From Lachnospiraceae bacterium 3-1 (GTDB taxonomy: Bacteria > Bacillota > Clostridia > Lachnospirales > Lachnospiraceae), in the NCBI GenBank assembly GCA_000403255.2, contig KE159582.1, positions 661,853 to 725,852 on the forward strand: DNA of 64,000 nucleotides, given 5' to 3'. Below, piece by piece: positions 26,026 through 35,424 of the stretch; the first letter of the stretch is position 1; each line of letters starts with the position of its first letter. The notes under the pieces were generated by a model. That model searched no databases, was not told the origin of the DNA, and saw nothing but the letters and a program-made list of their open reading frames with translations. The position numbers were made by a program, and so were the translations under genes.

Positions 26026-26244
26026 GTGAGGCACACATTGAGGATCAGTGTTTCAAAAGAACCGGCAGTAGAAGGGATCGTGAGCTGCCGCAATGTCTCC
26101 GTGAGGGAGCGTTTTTTGCGCTTCCTCTTTGGGGAGAAGCAGCGGCTGACCATCATCGTTCCGGGCGGTTCCGTCCGGGAGCTTGCAGTCAGTGAAGTCA
26201 TGGAAGGAGGAAGCGTACATGGGAAAAGTGAAGTTACTGCTTGA
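26026..26244 (+). CDS. Conserved phage protein of unknown function
   Basis: 72 aa from the GTG at 26026, supported by GGAGG eight bases upstream. Strand-rich with a basic centre (SVRERFLRFLFGEKQRLTI) and the motif VPGGSVRELAVSEV. No domain recognised. It overlaps the start of the next gene, as is usual in this early module. Confidence 0.6.
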   Translation: MRHTLRISVSKEPAVEGIVSCRNVSVRERFLRFLFGEKQRLTIIVPGGSVRELAVSEVMEGGSVHGKSEVTA

Positions 26245-26605
26245 CGTCATCGGGGATTTACGTTCCCTTGCCGACAGCCTGCAGGCCGTTGCGGATGCAG
26301 TGGCAGACAGCGGTACGGCAGAGGCGGAGATGACGACCACAAAGGAGCCGGAGGAAACCGGGAAAGCGGTCAGAACCGGGAAGGCCGTCAGGAACACGAC
26401 GAAGAAAGATACAAAGACGGCAAAGCAGGGGCCGGAGGAGAAAGTGCTGACGCTGGAGGAAGTCCGTGCGGTGCTGGCGGAGAAGTCCCGCTCCGGACAT
26501 ACGGAGGAAGTGAGGGATCTGCTTGCAAAGCACGGAGCGGATAAGCTGTCGGAGATCGACCCGGCGGAATACCCTGCGCTGCTTGCGGAAGCGGAGGTGC
26601 TGTGA
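26219..26605 (+). CDS. Phage protein, rRNA-biogenesis (Rrp5)-like annotation group
   Basis: 128 aa from the ATG at 26219 (GGAGG upstream). N-terminal amphipathic helix (LLLDVIGDLRSLADSLQAVADA), a Lys/Thr-rich linker (about 35-75) and a C-terminal helical domain (TLEEVRAVLAEKSRSGHTEE, DLLAKHGADKLSEIDPAEYP) that resembles a small SAP/HeH-like nucleic-acid-binding fold. It precedes the DUF2800 nuclease with a TGATG overlap. Likely a DNA-binding accessory of replication or recombination; not proven. Confidence 0.65.
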   Translation: MGKVKLLLDVIGDLRSLADSLQAVADAVADSGTAEAEMTTTKEPEETGKAVRTGKAVRNTTKKDTKTAKQGPEEKVLTLEEVRAVLAEKSRSGHTEEVRDLLAKHGADKLSEIDPAEYPALLAEAEVL

Positions 26606-27726
26606 TGGGGAGACACGCTTTACTGTCCGCATCCTCCAGCCACCGGTGGCTTGCCTGCCCGCCGTCGGCAAGGCTCTGTGAGAACTATGAGGATACTGGC
26701 AGCGAATATGCACAGCAGGGCACCGATGCCCACAGCCTGTGCGAACACAAGCTGAAGCTGTCCCTGGGCATGGAGACTAAAGACCCTACGGAGGGGCTTG
26801 AATTTTACGATGAGGAGATGGAGGAATGCGCCTGCGGCTATGCGGAGTATGTCCTTTCCCTTGTGGAGGAGGCAAAGAAAACCTGCAAGGACCCGGTGGT
26901 GCTGATTGAGCAGCGTTTGGACTTTTCCCGGTTCGTTGAGGAAGGCTTTGGCACTGGCGACTGCGTGATTATCGCAGACGGGACGCTGTATATCATCGAC
27001 TACAAGCATGGCAAGGGCGTGGAGGTTTCCGCCGAGGGGAACCCACAGATGATGCTGTATGCCCTGGGCGCACTGGAGCTGTTTGACGGCATCTATGACA
27101 TTGAGTCTGTCCGCATGGCAATCTACCAGCCGCGCCGGGAGAATGTCAGCGTGTATGCCATGGCAAAGGATGACCTGCTCCAATGGGCGGCGGGCGAGCT
27201 GGCAGAAAAGGCGAAGCTGGCCTATGCCGGGGAGGGTGAGTTCTGTGCAGGGGAACACTGCCGGTTCTGCAAGGCAAAGGCGGTCTGCAGGAAACGGGCG
27301 GAGTACAATCTGGAGCTTGCCAAATATGACTTTGAGATGCCCGCCACGCTGGAGGATGACGAGATCGCGGCGATCCTCGTGAAAGCGGATGAGCTGGCGT
27401 CATGGGCGGCGGACGTGAAGGAGTTCGCATTGCAGCAGGCGCTCAGCGGCGTGAAGTATGCCGGGTTCAAGGTTGTGGAAGGACGCTCCAACCGGAAGTA
27501 CACGGATGAGGATGCCGTGGCGGATACCGTGAAGAAGGCGGGCTTCGACCCGTATGAGCCGAAGCTCTTAGGCATCACGGCCATGGAGAAACTGCTCGGC
27601 AAAAAGAAGTTTGCGGAGATTTTAAAGGGCCTTGTGGAGAAGCCGCAGGGCAAGCCTGCGTTAGTCCCGGAGAGCGACAAGCGGCCGGAGATGAACACGG
27701 CGCAGGAAGATTTCAAGGAAGATTAG
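26605..27726 (+). CDS. DUF2800 protein (RecB-like PD-(D/E)XK nuclease)
   Basis: 373 aa from the ATG at 26605, overlapping the previous stop (TGATG). Begins with the family signature HALLSASSSHRWLACPPSARL. Nuclease core: FGTGDCVIIADGTLYIIDYKHGKG gives the Asp and the DYK catalytic motif, split across two strands. Four cysteines late in the protein (CAGEHCRFCKAKAVC) resemble the Fe-S cluster of AddB/Cas4-type nucleases. Together with DUF2815 and the polymerase it makes a common Firmicute-phage replication/recombination cassette. Confidence 0.88.
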   Translation: MGRHALLSASSSHRWLACPPSARLCENYEDTGSEYAQQGTDAHSLCEHKLKLSLGMETKDPTEGLEFYDEEMEECACGYAEYVLSLVEEAKKTCKDPVVLIEQRLDFSRFVEEGFGTGDCVIIADGTLYIIDYKHGKGVEVSAEGNPQMMLYALGALELFDGIYDIESVRMAIYQPRRENVSVYAMAKDDLLQWAAGELAEKAKLAYAGEGEFCAGEHCRFCKAKAVCRKRAEYNLELAKYDFEMPATLEDDEIAAILVKADELASWAADVKEFALQQALSGVKYAGFKVVEGRSNRKYTDEDAVADTVKKAGFDPYEPKLLGITAMEKLLGKKKFAEILKGLVEKPQGKPALVPESDKRPEMNTAQEDFKED

Positions 27727-27742
27727 TCAGGAGGAAAATCAT

Positions 27743-28309
27743 ATGTCAAACACAGCCAACAATCCAACGAAAGTGATCACCGGCCCCAACACCCGGTGGA
27801 GCTACTGCAACGCATGGGAAGCAAAGGCGATTAACGGGGGAACGCCGAAGTTCTCCGTGTCACTCATCATCCCAAAGTCGGATAAAAAGACCATTGCAAA
27901 GATTGAGGAAGCCATCAAGGCGGCGTACCGCGAGGGCGAGGCGAAGCTGAAGGGGAACGGCAGGAGCGTCCCTGCGCTTTCCGTACTGAAGACCCCGCTG
28001 CGTGACGGGGATGTGGAGCGCCCGGACGATGAAGCCTATGCGGATTCCTATTTTGTCAATGCCAACAGCTCCACGGCTCCGGGGATTGTGGATGCAGACC
28101 GCCAGCCGATTTTGGATCATTCCGAGGTGTACAGCGGCGTGTACGGCAGGGCGAGCATCAATTTCTATGCTTTCAACAGCAATGGCAATAAGGGAATCGC
28201 CTGCGGCCTGAACAATTTACAGAAAATCCGTGACGGGGAGCCGCTTGGCGGGAGGTCCCGTGCGGAGGACGATTTTGCGGATGAGGACGAGGAAGATTTC
28301 CTGTCTTAA
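27743..28309 (+). CDS. DUF2815 protein, probable single-strand DNA-binding protein
   Basis: 188 aa with AGGAGG upstream. OB-fold-like beta-rich sequence (KVITGPNTRWSYCNAWEAKA, KFSVSLIIPKSDKKT) and a very acidic C-terminal tail (ADEDEEDFLS), the hallmark of single-strand-binding proteins. It sits between the DUF2800 nuclease and the DNA polymerase. The family assignment is firm; the ssDNA-binding role is inferred from fold and tail. Confidence 0.82.
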   Translation: MSNTANNPTKVITGPNTRWSYCNAWEAKAINGGTPKFSVSLIIPKSDKKTIAKIEEAIKAAYREGEAKLKGNGRSVPALSVLKTPLRDGDVERPDDEAYADSYFVNANSSTAPGIVDADRQPILDHSEVYSGVYGRASINFYAFNSNGNKGIACGLNNLQKIRDGEPLGGRSRAEDDFADEDEEDFLS

Positions 28310-28403
28310 CCAGATAAACGGGAACACAGAGCCGCCGGGTGGCGGGGAACGGGCGTCTGCCTTTTCCCTGCCGCCCTTAAGGCGGTGAAAGGAGCTGGTG
28401 GGA

Positions 28404-30332
28404 TTGAAGTGTATCAGTATCGATATTGAGTCGTATTCGGATGTGGATTTATCCAAATGCGGCGTTTACAAATATTCTTCCTCGCCGAATTTTGAGATTC
28501 TGCTGTTTGGGTTCAGTGTGGACGGCGGGGATGTGCGGGTGGTCGATGTTGCCTGCGGGGAGGAAATCCCTGCGGAAATACTGGCGGCGCTTTCCGATGA
28601 GTCCGTCACCAAGTGGGCATTCAATGCTATGTTCGAGAGGGTGTGCTTATCAAATTATCTTGGGGAATGGCTGGAGCCGGAATCATGGAAATGCTCCATG
28701 GTCTGGTCTGCCACGCTTGGCTTGCCTCTGTCCTTGGAAAGCGTGGGTGCGGTGCTTGGGCTGGAAAAAAAGAAGCTGTCGGAGGGCAAAGACCTGATCC
28801 GCTATTTCTGTGTCCCCTGCAAGCCGACCAAAACAAACGGCGGCCGGACGCGGAATCTGCCGGAACACGACAGGGAGAAATGGGAGCGGTTCAAGGCATA
28901 CAACCTCCGTGACGTGGAGGCGGAGATGCAGATACAGCAGAGGCTGTCCAAATTCCCTGTCCCGGATTTTGTATGGGAGGAGTATTGGCAGGACCAGGAG
29001 ATTAACGACCGGGGCATCGGTGTGGATATGGAAATGGTCAGGAACGCCATCGCCATGGATGGGCGCTCCAAGTCGGAGCTGTCGGCTGCCATGCAGGAAC
29101 TGACGGAACTGGAGAACCCAAACTCCGTGCAGCAGATGAAGCAGTGGCTTTCGGAGAATGGGATGGAAACGGATTCATTGGATAAAAAAGCGGTGGCGGG
29201 GCTTCTGCAGGATGCACCGGAGCAATTAAGAACTGTGCTGACCCTGCGGCAGCAGCTTGCCAAATCCTCTGTAAAGAAATACCAGGCAATGGAGAATGCG
29301 GTGTGTGCGGACAGCCGTGCGCACGGGATGTTTCAATTCTACGGAGCCAACAGGACGGGGAGGTTCTCCGGCCGGATTATTCAGTTGCAGAATCTGCCCC
29401 AGAACCATATCCCTGATTTGGCGCAGGCGCGGGAACTTGTGAAAGCCGGGGATTTCGATGCCCTTGCCATGCTCTATGAGGATATCCCGGATACGCTATC
29501 GCAGCTCATCCGCACGGCTTTTGTGCCGCAGGATGGAAGGAAGTTCATTGTGGCGGATTTTTCCGCTATCGAGGCAAGGGTGATTGCCTGGATTGCCGGG
29601 GAGCGGTGGCGTCTTAGGGTGTTCGAGGGAGGCGGTGACATTTACTGCGCCTCGGCAAGCCAGATGTTCCATGTGCCGGTGGAAAAGCACGGCGTGAACG
29701 GGCATCTGCGGCAGAAAGGCAAGATAGCGGAACTGGCCCTCGGCTATGGCGGATCAGTCGGTGCATTGAAATCCATGGGCGCGCTGGAGATGGGGCTTGC
29801 GGAGGAAGAGCTGCAGCCGCTTGTGTCAGCATGGCGGTATTCCAATCCGAGCATCACGGAGTTCTGGTGGGCGGTTGACCGCGCCGTGAAGGAGTGCATC
29901 AAAAAGCGGATGCCAACGGAAACACACGGCATCCGCTTCAGCTATGAAAGCGGGATGCTGTTCATCACGCTTTTCTCCGGACGGCGGCTTGCGTATGTAA
30001 AGCCGAGGATTGGCGAGAACCAGTTTGGCGGAGAGTCCGTCACCTACATGGGTGTGGGCGGCACAAAGAAATGGGAGCGGCTGGAAAGCTACGGCCCCAA
30101 GTTCGTGGAGAATATCGTCCAGGCGGTCAGCCGGGATATTTTATGCTATGCCATGCGGACTTTACGGAACTGCTCAATCGTGGCACACGTCCATGATGAA
30201 ATCATCATCGAGGCAGACAGGAGGATGTCCCTTCCTGCCGTATGTGAACAGATGGGCAGGACGCCGCCCTGGGCGAAAGGTTTACTGCTCCGGGCGGATG
30301 GTTACGAGTGTTCGTTTTACCAAAAGGATTAG
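28404..30332 (+). CDS. Phage family A DNA polymerase
   Basis: 642 aa from the TTG at 28404, nine bases after GGAG; a GTG at 28398 is too close to it. N-terminal 3'-5' exonuclease domain (CISIDIESYSDVDLSKCGVY, KWAFNAMFER). Polymerase domain with FQFYGANRTGRFSGR, FIVADFSAIEARVIAWIAGE (motif A), the motif B region KGKIAELALGYGGSVGAL and VHDEIIIEAD (motif C). Replicates phage DNA. All catalytic aspartates are present. Confidence 0.95.
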   Translation: MKCISIDIESYSDVDLSKCGVYKYSSSPNFEILLFGFSVDGGDVRVVDVACGEEIPAEILAALSDESVTKWAFNAMFERVCLSNYLGEWLEPESWKCSMVWSATLGLPLSLESVGAVLGLEKKKLSEGKDLIRYFCVPCKPTKTNGGRTRNLPEHDREKWERFKAYNLRDVEAEMQIQQRLSKFPVPDFVWEEYWQDQEINDRGIGVDMEMVRNAIAMDGRSKSELSAAMQELTELENPNSVQQMKQWLSENGMETDSLDKKAVAGLLQDAPEQLRTVLTLRQQLAKSSVKKYQAMENAVCADSRAHGMFQFYGANRTGRFSGRIIQLQNLPQNHIPDLAQARELVKAGDFDALAMLYEDIPDTLSQLIRTAFVPQDGRKFIVADFSAIEARVIAWIAGERWRLRVFEGGGDIYCASASQMFHVPVEKHGVNGHLRQKGKIAELALGYGGSVGALKSMGALEMGLAEEELQPLVSAWRYSNPSITEFWWAVDRAVKECIKKRMPTETHGIRFSYESGMLFITLFSGRRLAYVKPRIGENQFGGESVTYMGVGGTKKWERLESYGPKFVENIVQAVSRDILCYAMRTLRNCSIVAHVHDEIIIEADRRMSLPAVCEQMGRTPPWAKGLLLRADGYECSFYQKD

Positions 30333-30342
30333 GCAGGGGTGC

Positions 30343-30675
30343 ATGATGGAACGGCTGCGGATTGAATACGGGACGGGATACATGGAGCTTATTGTGGAGG
30401 CATTCTTCCCCTGCAAAATGCCGGCGATGAGGAAAGCCGCAAGGCTCATCAATTCATACTGCTCCGATGAAGCAAGGGAGGAGCTGCTTTCGGAACTGCG
30501 GGAGTTGGCGGACGGGTATAAAGCCCTTTGCGATATGTACAGAGAAACAGAAGAGGCGCTTCCTGCGGATTCCCCGGAGCGGAGGCACTGGAGGGCGCGG
30601 TTCAACAAAACGGAAGTCCTCCGCAGAAGGATGGAGGGGAATATCAGATTGATTTCAGGAGGCGGAAAGGGATGA
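30343..30675 (+). CDS. Phage protein of unknown function
   Basis: 110 aa starting at the tandem ATG ATG at 30343. Mostly helical and charged (KMPAMRKAARLINSYCSDEA, ELRELADGYKALCDMYRETE), with a C-terminal basic region. Found between polymerase and primase in phages of this type; no domain recognised. Its stop overlaps the next start (ATGA). Confidence 0.6.
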   Translation: MMERLRIEYGTGYMELIVEAFFPCKMPAMRKAARLINSYCSDEAREELLSELRELADGYKALCDMYRETEEALPADSPERRHWRARFNKTEVLRRRMEGNIRLISGGGKG

Positions 30676-30863
30676 GCAGAGCGGCAATGCAGGGGTGCAG
30701 GGCGCACGGCGACTGTTTCGCAAACAGAGGCGGCATCTGCACCTGCTTAAAGGACAATGACTTTGGCGGGAGGGACTGCCCGTTTTACAAGCCTGCGGAC
30801 ACAGTCCGGAAAGAACAGCGCAGGCAGAATGGAGGTATGGTTGATGGGAATCAGCAGATATAA
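30672..30863 (+). CDS. Small cysteine-rich phage protein
   Basis: 63 aa, translationally coupled to the preceding gene by an ATGA overlap. Four cysteines (MQGCRAHGDCFANRGGICTC and GGRDCPFYK) suggest a small zinc- or disulfide-stabilised fold. No family recognised. Confidence 0.6.
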   Translation: MSRAAMQGCRAHGDCFANRGGICTCLKDNDFGGRDCPFYKPADTVRKEQRRQNGGMVDGNQQI

Positions 30864-31275
30864 CAGCGAGGGATACAGCGACCCGACGAGCCATGCGGCG
30901 TTATCGGGGATCAGGAAGGAGGAAAGGGCTGCGAAGCGGACATACCGGCCGCTTGTCTATATATGCTCCCCGTTTGCCGGGGACAGGTCAGGCAACACGC
31001 AGAAGGCGAGGCGGTACAGCAGGTTTGCAGTGAAGAACGGCGCGATTCCGATCGCCCCGCACCTTTTGTTTCCGCAGTTTCTGGATGACGGGAAACCTGC
31101 GGAGCGGGCAATCGGTATGTTCATGGGAATGGTGCTGCTTGGCAAGTGTGAGCAGTTGTGGGTGTTCGGCGGAACCATATCCACAGGGATGGCGGCGGAG
31201 ATTGAGAAGGCGGAAAAGCGGGATATGCCAATCCGCTATTTCACAGAAAACTGCGAGGAGGTCTGCAAATTATGA
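30844..31275 (+). CDS. DUF4406 / nucleoside 2-deoxyribosyltransferase-like protein
   Basis: 143 aa from the ATG at 30844 (GGAGGT ten bases upstream). Rossmann-like fold: PLVYICSPFAGDRSGNTQKA, AVKNGAIPIAPHLLFPQF, and the late motif WVFGGTISTGMAAEIEKAEK, matching DUF4406/NDT-like proteins that bind nucleotides. It may salvage or modify nucleosides for phage replication. Four-base ATGA overlap with the primase gene. Confidence 0.8.
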   Translation: MGISRYNSEGYSDPTSHAALSGIRKEERAAKRTYRPLVYICSPFAGDRSGNTQKARRYSRFAVKNGAIPIAPHLLFPQFLDDGKPAERAIGMFMGMVLLGKCEQLWVFGGTISTGMAAEIEKAEKRDMPIRYFTENCEEVCKL

Positions 31276-33512
31276 GAATGACATTTTACACGGCGAACTG
31301 CAGGGGGAACGCAAAGAACAGCCTTTATCCCAACAGGCGCGTCATTGACAATGAGGATGACTGCATGGAGGTGGCAGCGTTCGACCATGTGTGCGCGGAA
31401 TTTAAGAGCTGCCGCAGGAGCGGGGATAACTTCCTCTCCTGCGATGTGGACGTGATGGACTGCGACAACGGCCATTCCGACAATCCGGAGGACTGGATTC
31501 ATCCGGAAGATTTGGATGAAAAAATCGGGAAGGATGTGGCGTTTGTTGTGGTGCCGAGCCGGAACAATATGAAGCCGAAGGAGGGGAAGTCCGCAAGGCC
31601 GAGGTTCCATGTGTACTTCCCGCATGATCCAATCACAGATGGGGAGGCGTGTGCGGCTCTGAAGAAAGCCATACAGCAGAAATTCCCTTTCTTCGATGCC
31701 AAGGCGCTGGATTCTGCCCGTTTCATTTTCGGGCATCCTGCGGACTCCATCTTTTGGCACGAGGGCGAGATCACTATTGACTGCATCGTGAAGTACCAGG
31801 GCGGCAGGGAGATACCGCAGGGGCAGCGCAACGCCACCATGTCCCATTTTGCCGGGCGCGTGGTGAAGCGGTACGGCGCGACGGAGCGGGCGCATGAGAT
31901 CTTCATGGAGGAGGCAGATAAATGTAATCCGCCGCTGGAAGATGCGGAGCTTGCAATGATCTGGCAGAGCGCCTGCCGGTTTGCGGAGAAAGTGCAGGGG
32001 CAGGAGGGATATGTGGCACCGGATGCGTACAATGACGAGTTCGGGCGGGAGTCTTTAAAACCGGGCGATTACTCCGACATCGGGCAGGCGAAGGTGCTGA
32101 CCAGGGAATACGGCGTGGAGCTGCGCTATACGGCGGCTACGGATTACCTGCGTTTCTGCGGGCAGTATTGGGTGGAGTCCAAGCAGCAGGCAGTGGGCGC
32201 GGCGGAGGAGTTCCTTGACCTTCAGCTTGCGGATGCTAAGGATGAAATCACACGGACGAAACAGGCGCTTATGGATACCGGCATTTCAGAGGATGCCATC
32301 ACCTCCGGCGGCAAGACGCTGGAAAAGAAAATAAGCGGCGGGCAGATGGACGCCTACCTTGCGTATATGTCCGCCCAGGCATATAAGGCGTTTGTGATGA
32401 AGCGGCGGGACATGAAGTATGTGGTTTCCGCCCTGCAGGCGGCGAAGCCGATGCTGGAGATCAGCGTGTCTGACCTGGATAAAGACGGGTTCCTTCTGAA
32501 CACGCCGGACGGCACTTATTACCTCCCGGACGGGCTGGATGGGAAGCGTGACCACAGCCCGGAGGACTATATCACTAAGATAACGGCGGCAGCTCCCGGC
32601 GATAAAGGGGAGAAACTGTGGCTGGATTCTTTAGACACTATTTTCTGCGGTGATTCGGAGCTGATTGATTATGTGCAGCAGATCGTGGGCATGGCGGCGG
32701 TGGGGCGCGTCTACATGGAATCGCTGGTCATTGCCTACGGGGAGGGGAGGAACGGTAAATCCACTTTTTGGAACACCGTAGCCCGTGTGCTTGGCACCTA
32801 CAGCGGGAATATGTCCGCCGACACCCTCACGGTCGGGTGCAAGCGGAATGTGAAACCAGAACTTGCCGAGGCAAAGGGCAAACGGCTAATTATTGCTGCG
32901 GAGCTGGAGGAAGGGATGCGCCTGAATACCTCCGTGGTGAAGCAGATGTGTTCCACGGATGAGATTTTTGCGGAGAAAAAGTATAAGGACCCGTTTTCCT
33001 TCACGCCGAGCCACACCCTCGTGCTGTATACCAACCACCTGCCAAGAGTAGGAGCGAATGACCCTGGAACGTGGCGGCGTTTAATTGTGATTCCGTTCCA
33101 TGCCAGGATAGAGGGTGCAGGGGATGTGAAGAACTATGCCGATTTCCTCGTTTCGGAGGCAGCGCCGGCTGTTATGAAGTGGATCATTGAGGGAGCGGAA
33201 AAGGCTATCAGCCGGAATTTCCACATCCCTTCCCCAGCCTGCGTGGAGGAAGCCATCAAATCATACCGGGAGGACAATGACTGGCTTGGGCATTTCCTGC
33301 ATGAGTGCTGCGAGGCCGATAAAACGTACCGGGAGAAGTCTGGCGTTCTGTACCAGGAATACCGCAGCTATTGTATGCGGACGGGCGAGTACACCAGAAG
33401 TACGGCTGATTTTTATAACGCGCTGGAGTCTGCCGGCTTTTCCCGGAGGAAGGCGAAGGCCGGCATTATCGTGTATGGGCTGCGGATAAAGGAGGAAGAT
33501 TTTGAGGACTGA
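31272..33512 (+). CDS. P4/D5-type primase-helicase
   Basis: 746 aa. N-terminal primase-like part (about 1-270) followed by a D5_N region and a superfamily 3 helicase: Walker A in AYGEGRNGKSTFWN (about 485-498), Walker B around KRLIIAAELEEGMRLN, then the TLVLYTNHLPRVGAND sensor strand and a C-terminal winged helix (about 640-720). Such proteins unwind and prime at the phage origin. GAGGAGG precedes the start. The repeats directly downstream may be its binding site. Confidence 0.92.
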   Translation: MRMTFYTANCRGNAKNSLYPNRRVIDNEDDCMEVAAFDHVCAEFKSCRRSGDNFLSCDVDVMDCDNGHSDNPEDWIHPEDLDEKIGKDVAFVVVPSRNNMKPKEGKSARPRFHVYFPHDPITDGEACAALKKAIQQKFPFFDAKALDSARFIFGHPADSIFWHEGEITIDCIVKYQGGREIPQGQRNATMSHFAGRVVKRYGATERAHEIFMEEADKCNPPLEDAELAMIWQSACRFAEKVQGQEGYVAPDAYNDEFGRESLKPGDYSDIGQAKVLTREYGVELRYTAATDYLRFCGQYWVESKQQAVGAAEEFLDLQLADAKDEITRTKQALMDTGISEDAITSGGKTLEKKISGGQMDAYLAYMSAQAYKAFVMKRRDMKYVVSALQAAKPMLEISVSDLDKDGFLLNTPDGTYYLPDGLDGKRDHSPEDYITKITAAAPGDKGEKLWLDSLDTIFCGDSELIDYVQQIVGMAAVGRVYMESLVIAYGEGRNGKSTFWNTVARVLGTYSGNMSADTLTVGCKRNVKPELAEAKGKRLIIAAELEEGMRLNTSVVKQMCSTDEIFAEKKYKDPFSFTPSHTLVLYTNHLPRVGANDPGTWRRLIVIPFHARIEGAGDVKNYADFLVSEAAPAVMKWIIEGAEKAISRNFHIPSPACVEEAIKSYREDNDWLGHFLHECCEADKTYREKSGVLYQEYRSYCMRTGEYTRSTADFYNALESAGFSRRKAKAGIIVYGLRIKEEDFED

Positions 33513-33534
33513 GAAAGCCCATGTTTTGGGGAAA

Positions 33535-33640
33535 GGTGCAGGTCGGTGCAGGTCTTGGTATAAACCCCCTTTAGGGCAGTTTTTTCAGCAAAAAATCACT
33601 TATAGAGGAGTTTTAGGTACGACTTGCACCGACCTGCACC
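33535..33640. other. Iteron-like inverted repeats, candidate replication origin
   Basis: A 20-bp arm (33535-33554) made of two copies of ggtgcaggtc is matched 19/20 by the inverse complement at 33621-33640, leaving a 66-base A+T-richer centre. Four copies of a 10-bp motif in an inverted pair, directly behind the primase-helicase in a 170-base non-coding gap, fit an origin of replication. An alternative is a regulatory RNA stem between two operon segments. Confidence 0.5.
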
Positions 33641-33685
33641 CTAAAGGCTGGAATGCTTGAAAAATAAGGGATTGGAGGCATTTGC

Positions 33686-33967
33686 ATGAGAGAGAAGACC
33701 ATAGAGCAGAAATTCAGGGCGGCAGTCAAGGCCGCCGGGGGCCTGGCACTTAAGTTCGCATCGCCCGGTTTTGATGGGGTGCCTGACAGACTGGCACTTC
33801 TCCCGGATGGGAAAATGGCGTTCGTGGAGGTAAAGGCTCCTGGGAAAAAGCCCCGCCCCCTGCAGCTTTCCCGGCACAGGCTGCTTCGGCAGTTGGGATT
33901 TAAAGTGTATGTGCTGGATGATGAATCACAGATCGGAGGGATGATTGATGAGATACGAGCCACATGA
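33686..33967 (+). CDS. VRR-NUC domain nuclease
   Basis: 93 aa. Stand-alone VRR-NUC fold: TIEQKFRAAVKAAGGLALKF, then GVPDRLALLPDGKMAFVEVK with the catalytic Asp and the ExK pair, and PLQLSRHRLLRQLGFKVYVL. In phages it is nearly always next to a SNF2-like helicase, as here (20-base overlap), and is thought to be a structure-specific nuclease in replication fork processing. GGAGG upstream. Confidence 0.92.
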   Translation: MREKTIEQKFRAAVKAAGGLALKFASPGFDGVPDRLALLPDGKMAFVEVKAPGKKPRPLQLSRHRLLRQLGFKVYVLDDESQIGGMIDEIRAT

Positions 33968-35312
33968 ATACCAGAAATTTACAGCAGAATACATTGAGGC
34001 GCATCCAGTATCCGCAATCTTCCTGGACTGCGGATTAGGGAAAACGAGCATCACGCTGACGGCAGTCAACGACCTGATGTTTGACAGCTTTGAAATCCAC
34101 AGGGTGCTTGTGGTAGCGCCAATCCGTGTAGCTTCTTACAGTTGGCCGGCGGAAATTGAAAAATGGGACCACCTTGAGGGACTGAAATACAGCGTGGCGG
34201 TCGGAACGGCGGCAGAGAGGCTTGCGGCATTAAAAAAGCCGGCAGACATTTATCTCATCAACCGTGAGAACGTGCAGTGGCTGATTTCCGAGAGCGGCAT
34301 ACCGTTTGACTTCGACATGGTGGTGATCGATGAGCTGTCGTCCTTCAAGAACCACCAGACGAAGCGGTTCAAGGCATTGATGAAAGTCCGGCCGAAAGTA
34401 AAGCGCATCGTGGGGCTGACCGGCACGCCGAGCAGCAACGGCCTGATGGACTTATGGGCGGAGTTCCGGCTGCTGGACATGGGCGAGCGGCTTGGCAGGT
34501 TCATCGGGCAGTACCGCACTTCTTACTTCCGGCCGGATAAGCAGAACGGGCAGGTGGTGTTTTCTTACAAGCCGCTGCCTGGGGCGGAGAAACAGATATA
34601 CGGCAAAATATCCGACATCACCATTTCCATGAAGTCCACCGACCACCTGCAGATGCCGGAACTGATAAATTCCAGATACACGGTGTATCTTTCTGAGAAA
34701 GAGGATTCGCACTATGCGGATTTGAAGAAAGACCTCGTCCTTCAGCTTCCGGACGGCGACATCACAGCCGCCAATGCCGCATCCCTTTCCGGGAAGCTGT
34801 CGCAGATGGCGAACGGCGCAGTCTACACGGATGCCGGGGAGACGGTCGCCATCCATGAGCGGAAGCTGGACGCACTGGAGGACATCATCGAGGCGGCAAA
34901 CGGCAAGCCAGTGCTTGTGGCATACTGGTTCCGGCATGACCTGGAGCGCATCACGGAACGGCTGCACAAGCTGAAAATTCCGTGTTCCCGGCTGGATACC
35001 GACGGCAGCATCCGGAAATGGAACGCCGGGGAGATCCCGGTGGCGCTGATCCACCCGGCATCCGCTGGACACGGCTTGAACCTCCAGGGCGGAGGGAACA
35101 CCCTAGTGTGGTTCGGCCTTACCTGGTCACTGGAATTATACCAGCAGACGGTGGCGAGGCTGTGGCGGCAGGGGCAACAATCAGAAACCGTGGTGGTGCA
35201 GCACATCATCACGAAAGGCACCATAGACGAGCGGATCATGAAGGCGCTTTCCGAAAAGGATACCACGCAGGCCGCACTGATTGATGCAGTGAAAGCCGAC
35301 TTGAAGATATAG
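33948..35312 (+). CDS. SNF2-like DEAD/DEAH helicase
   Basis: 454 aa from the ATG at 33948 (GGAGGG upstream). Motifs: FLDCGLGKTSITL (Walker A), VVIDELSSFK (DExx box), GLTGTPSSNG (motif III), HPASAGHGLNLQGGGNTLVW and ETVVVQHIITKGTIDERIM (motifs V-VI region). Phage superfamily 2 helicase/translocase, companion of the VRR-NUC protein. Confidence 0.95.
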   Translation: MRYEPHEYQKFTAEYIEAHPVSAIFLDCGLGKTSITLTAVNDLMFDSFEIHRVLVVAPIRVASYSWPAEIEKWDHLEGLKYSVAVGTAAERLAALKKPADIYLINRENVQWLISESGIPFDFDMVVIDELSSFKNHQTKRFKALMKVRPKVKRIVGLTGTPSSNGLMDLWAEFRLLDMGERLGRFIGQYRTSYFRPDKQNGQVVFSYKPLPGAEKQIYGKISDITISMKSTDHLQMPELINSRYTVYLSEKEDSHYADLKKDLVLQLPDGDITAANAASLSGKLSQMANGAVYTDAGETVAIHERKLDALEDIIEAANGKPVLVAYWFRHDLERITERLHKLKIPCSRLDTDGSIRKWNAGEIPVALIHPASAGHGLNLQGGGNTLVWFGLTWSLELYQQTVARLWRQGQQSETVVVQHIITKGTIDERIMKALSEKDTTQAALIDAVKADLKI

Positions 35313-35424
35313 GCGGAAATGCCGCCTCCAGTCAAAACTGCAAATCTGGGCCAATCAATGAAAATCAACGACAATCTTTGAAAATCCGGGGGAAGCAAAT
35401 ATATTTTGATTGGAGGCATGGCTT

